Assembly (NCBI GenBank): GCA_017856985.1
Contig: JAFMEA010000011.1
Span: forward strand, 1 to 52,080
Direction of reading: 5' to 3'
Source: Planktomarina sp.
GTDB lineage: Bacteria; Pseudomonadota; Alphaproteobacteria; Rhodobacterales; Rhodobacteraceae
Length of the DNA stretch: 52,080 bases
The notes under the pieces were generated by a model, which saw only the letters and a program-made list of their open reading frames with translations, searched no databases and was not told the origin of the DNA. Of the stretch, positions 50,623-52,080 are shown piece by piece. A program made the position numbers and the translations under genes. Position 1 is the stretch's first letter. Every line of letters starts with the position of its first letter.

Positions 50623-52080
50623 TTAGTGATTGTCTTCACTATTTAGTACGACTTGCCCGAGGCCGGAAGCTTCCAGATGTTTTTCGAAATAGTCATTAAA
50701 GAAGGGTAATCCCTCCGCAAGTTTTAAAAACTCCTCTCGAGTTAGACCCAAAACTTTTGTGTCGCCTACAGCAACTGCAGTAGCTATCCTGCGGGTTGCA
50801 CCTATCAATAATCGCTCGCCAAAGTGCTCACCAGCTCCAAGAATACGAGACGTTTCCTTTCCTGTGTTCTCGTCAATGCCTGTTATCTGAACGCTTCCCG
50901 ATATAATTGTATAGAATCCATCCGCACGAGCGTCTTTTTCGTAAATTCGATCGCCTGCGCGATAAAGCACATAGCGCGCACCTTGTTGCTTTTCAGAATT
51001 GATTTGCACAACTGAGCGGCGTGAAAAGAAATCCATCAGCCAGTTCCAAAGAACAGAGATTCGTGTCTGCATGCCAGGCAAAAATGAAATATAATAAACC
51101 CGCCAAAGCAGCCAAGCAGTTCGACCAGTTAATTTTATACCAAAAACTTCAGCCACACCCCTGCCGGCTCCAAGTGAAGCCAAGGACCCTTTAGAGTTAT
51201 ATTTAAAGGCCTTTAAAGGTTGATTGCTGATTGTGGCTTTGATGTTCAGGGCAATTTGCTTTGCTTCGCGCACAGCAAACTGTGCCGTAGGTGGGGCAAA
51301 ATCATCCCGATGGCTGGCGTCTTCTTTCATTGGGATCAGGGCGCAATCGCCGATAGACCAAATATTTTGATGCCCGTGTGCAAGGAAGTCACGTCCAACT
51401 AAAATACGCCCATTTTGAAAAGCTAACGGCATTTTTGACACGGCTAAGGATGGGGCATTTCCTATTGTTGCTACAATAGTTCGAGTATCAATAATCTCAT
51501 TTTTTGTTGTAACAAGTTGCGTACCGGTACATTCCGCGACACCGACGCCTAACTGGATTTCAATTCCTCGTTCATTAAGTTTTTTTTGTGCGTACCCAGC
51601 CAAACTCTCTGGCATTTCATTCAAGATTCGATCGGCAAATTCCAAGACAACAACCCGTATTTCTGAAGATTGTATATTAGGGTAATAACGCAGCGAACGG
51701 TCAATCAGCTCCTTGATTTCGCCAACAGTCTCGATACCCGAAAAACCTCCACCGATAACAGTGAATGTGAGGGCACCTTTTTTAACTTCTGGTAAGCGGG
51801 TGATATCGGCATGTTCTAACCGCTCAATCACATGCGCGCGCAAACGCTGCGCATCACTGAGGGTTTTCATTGTAAATGAGTGTTCGTTCAACCCTGGCGT
51901 ACGTGATAAATCGCTTCCAGATCCTAAAGCGATTATTAAGTGGTCATAACTTAATATTGTTGGGCGTCGCTGAACCCCTTGAAAAACAGTGACTGTCTGT
52001 GCAGCTGGATCAATACTGTCGATCTCGGCCTTACGCACTGAGATCCCACGGGTAAGGAAACGTAGAGGCGAAACAGCACT
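50623..52080 (-). CDS. Type II NADH dehydrogenase-like protein fused to a cyclic-nucleotide-binding domain (5' end outside window)
   Basis: The reading frame continues without stop to the right edge, so the N-terminal FAD motif lies beyond the window; a GTG at 52038 is internal. The visible part has NDH-2 features: HLIIALGSGSDLSRTPGL-like FAD/NAD spacer, the NAD-binding FTVIGGGFSGIETVGEI, the late FAD contact NIWSIGDCALIP, and the membrane-associating AWLLWRVYYISFLPGMQTRI segment. The last about 110 residues form a cyclic-nucleotide-binding module (YEKDARADGFYTIISGSVQI, GAGEHFGERLLIG). It probably oxidises NADH at the inner membrane face, with the added domain as a regulatory sensor. Confidence 0.88.
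   Translation of the reverse strand, partial: SAVSPLRFLTRGISVRKAEIDSIDPAAQTVTVFQGVQRRPTILSYDHLIIALGSGSDLSRTPGLNEHSFTMKTLSDAQRLRAHVIERLEHADITRLPEVKKGALTFTVIGGGFSGIETVGEIKELIDRSLRYYPNIQSSEIRVVVLEFADRILNEMPESLAGYAQKKLNERGIEIQLGVGVAECTGTQLVTTKNEIIDTRTIVATIGNAPSLAVSKMPLAFQNGRILVGRDFLAHGHQNIWSIGDCALIPMKEDASHRDDFAPPTAQFAVREAKQIALNIKATISNQPLKAFKYNSKGSLASLGAGRGVAEVFGIKLTGRTAWLLWRVYYISFLPGMQTRISVLWNWLMDFFSRRSVVQINSEKQQGARYVLYRAGDRIYEKDARADGFYTIISGSVQITGIDENTGKETSRILGAGEHFGERLLIGATRRIATAVAVGDTKVLGLTREEFLKLAEGLPFFNDYFEKHLEASGLGQVVLNSEDNH

Noticed and set aside
1-52080. tRNA, rRNA, CRISPR arrays, insertion sequences, toxin-antitoxin or phage-defence genes
   Set aside because: Looked for on both strands; no cloverleaf, regularly spaced repeat, transposase, integrase, nuclease-helicase or similar signature was found.

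Overview
The window is a gene-dense, AT-rich (roughly 40% G+C by eye) segment of a heterotrophic, probably marine, alphaproteobacterial chromosome. That placement rests on gene content (TAXI-type and DctPQM TRAP transporters, a Liv-type ABC importer, BKACE, many PLP, Rossmann and flavin catabolic enzymes) and on TTGAC-like -35 boxes. A SAR116-like or related oligotroph fits, but I cannot fix the taxon from sequence reading alone. I saw no rRNA, tRNA, CRISPR array, insertion sequence or phage gene.

Layout. (1) 0-8.3 kb: catabolic enzymes on both strands: two aminotransferases, aldehyde and alcohol dehydrogenases, an atypical SDR, an Asp/Glu racemase-superfamily enzyme, a RutE-like nitroreductase and a glutathione transferase. 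(2) 8.3-12.2 kb: a TAXI-TRAP importer behind an elaborate promoter region. (3) 12.3-17 kb: an MFS exporter, an M20 amidohydrolase paired with a creatinase-fold M24 protein, and an EamA permease. (4) 17.1-19.9 kb: a secreted FKBP-rhodanese fusion, a flavin monooxygenase and an IclR regulator. (5) 20.07-30.19 kb: one tightly packed 11-gene operon: cyclase-family hydrolase, cupin, SDR, 3-hydroxyacyl-CoA-type dehydrogenase, a complete Liv-type ABC importer, BKACE and a cytoplasmic sulfatase. (6) 30.2-32.2 kb: a tandemly duplicated two-gene cassette in which one CBS-domain copy is decaying. (7) 32.3-40 kb: a lipoprotein, a DadA-like oxidase, tryptophan 2,3-dioxygenase, a 2OG-Fe(II) oxygenase, YtoQ, a flavin monooxygenase, a 3-hydroxyisobutyrate-dehydrogenase-type enzyme and MsrB. 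(8) 40.1-47.5 kb, minus strand: a small ORF, Sel1 and RidA proteins, then nucleoside deoxyribosyltransferase, proline-racemase-family enzyme, DctPQM, TauD-like dioxygenase and VOC protein. (9) 47.7-52.1 kb: an EamA permease, a cytochrome P450 behind a mini-ORF, YaeQ, and an NDH-2 fused to a cyclic-nucleotide-binding domain that runs off the right end.

The most system-like element is the 11-gene operon with its divergent IclR gene. It predicts import of a small organic, possibly sulfate-esterified, compound, cytoplasmic desulfation, oxidation to a beta-keto acid and BKACE cleavage with an acyl-CoA. Its promoter carries an imperfect palindrome and a -35 block that recur, in the same order and spacing, in front of the TAXI-TRAP genes 11 kb away, so the two import systems may form one regulon. 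Several enzymes lack residues normally essential in their families (M24 metal ligands, proline-racemase cysteines, SDR lysine, one maleate-isomerase cysteine) and therefore probably do unannotated chemistry.
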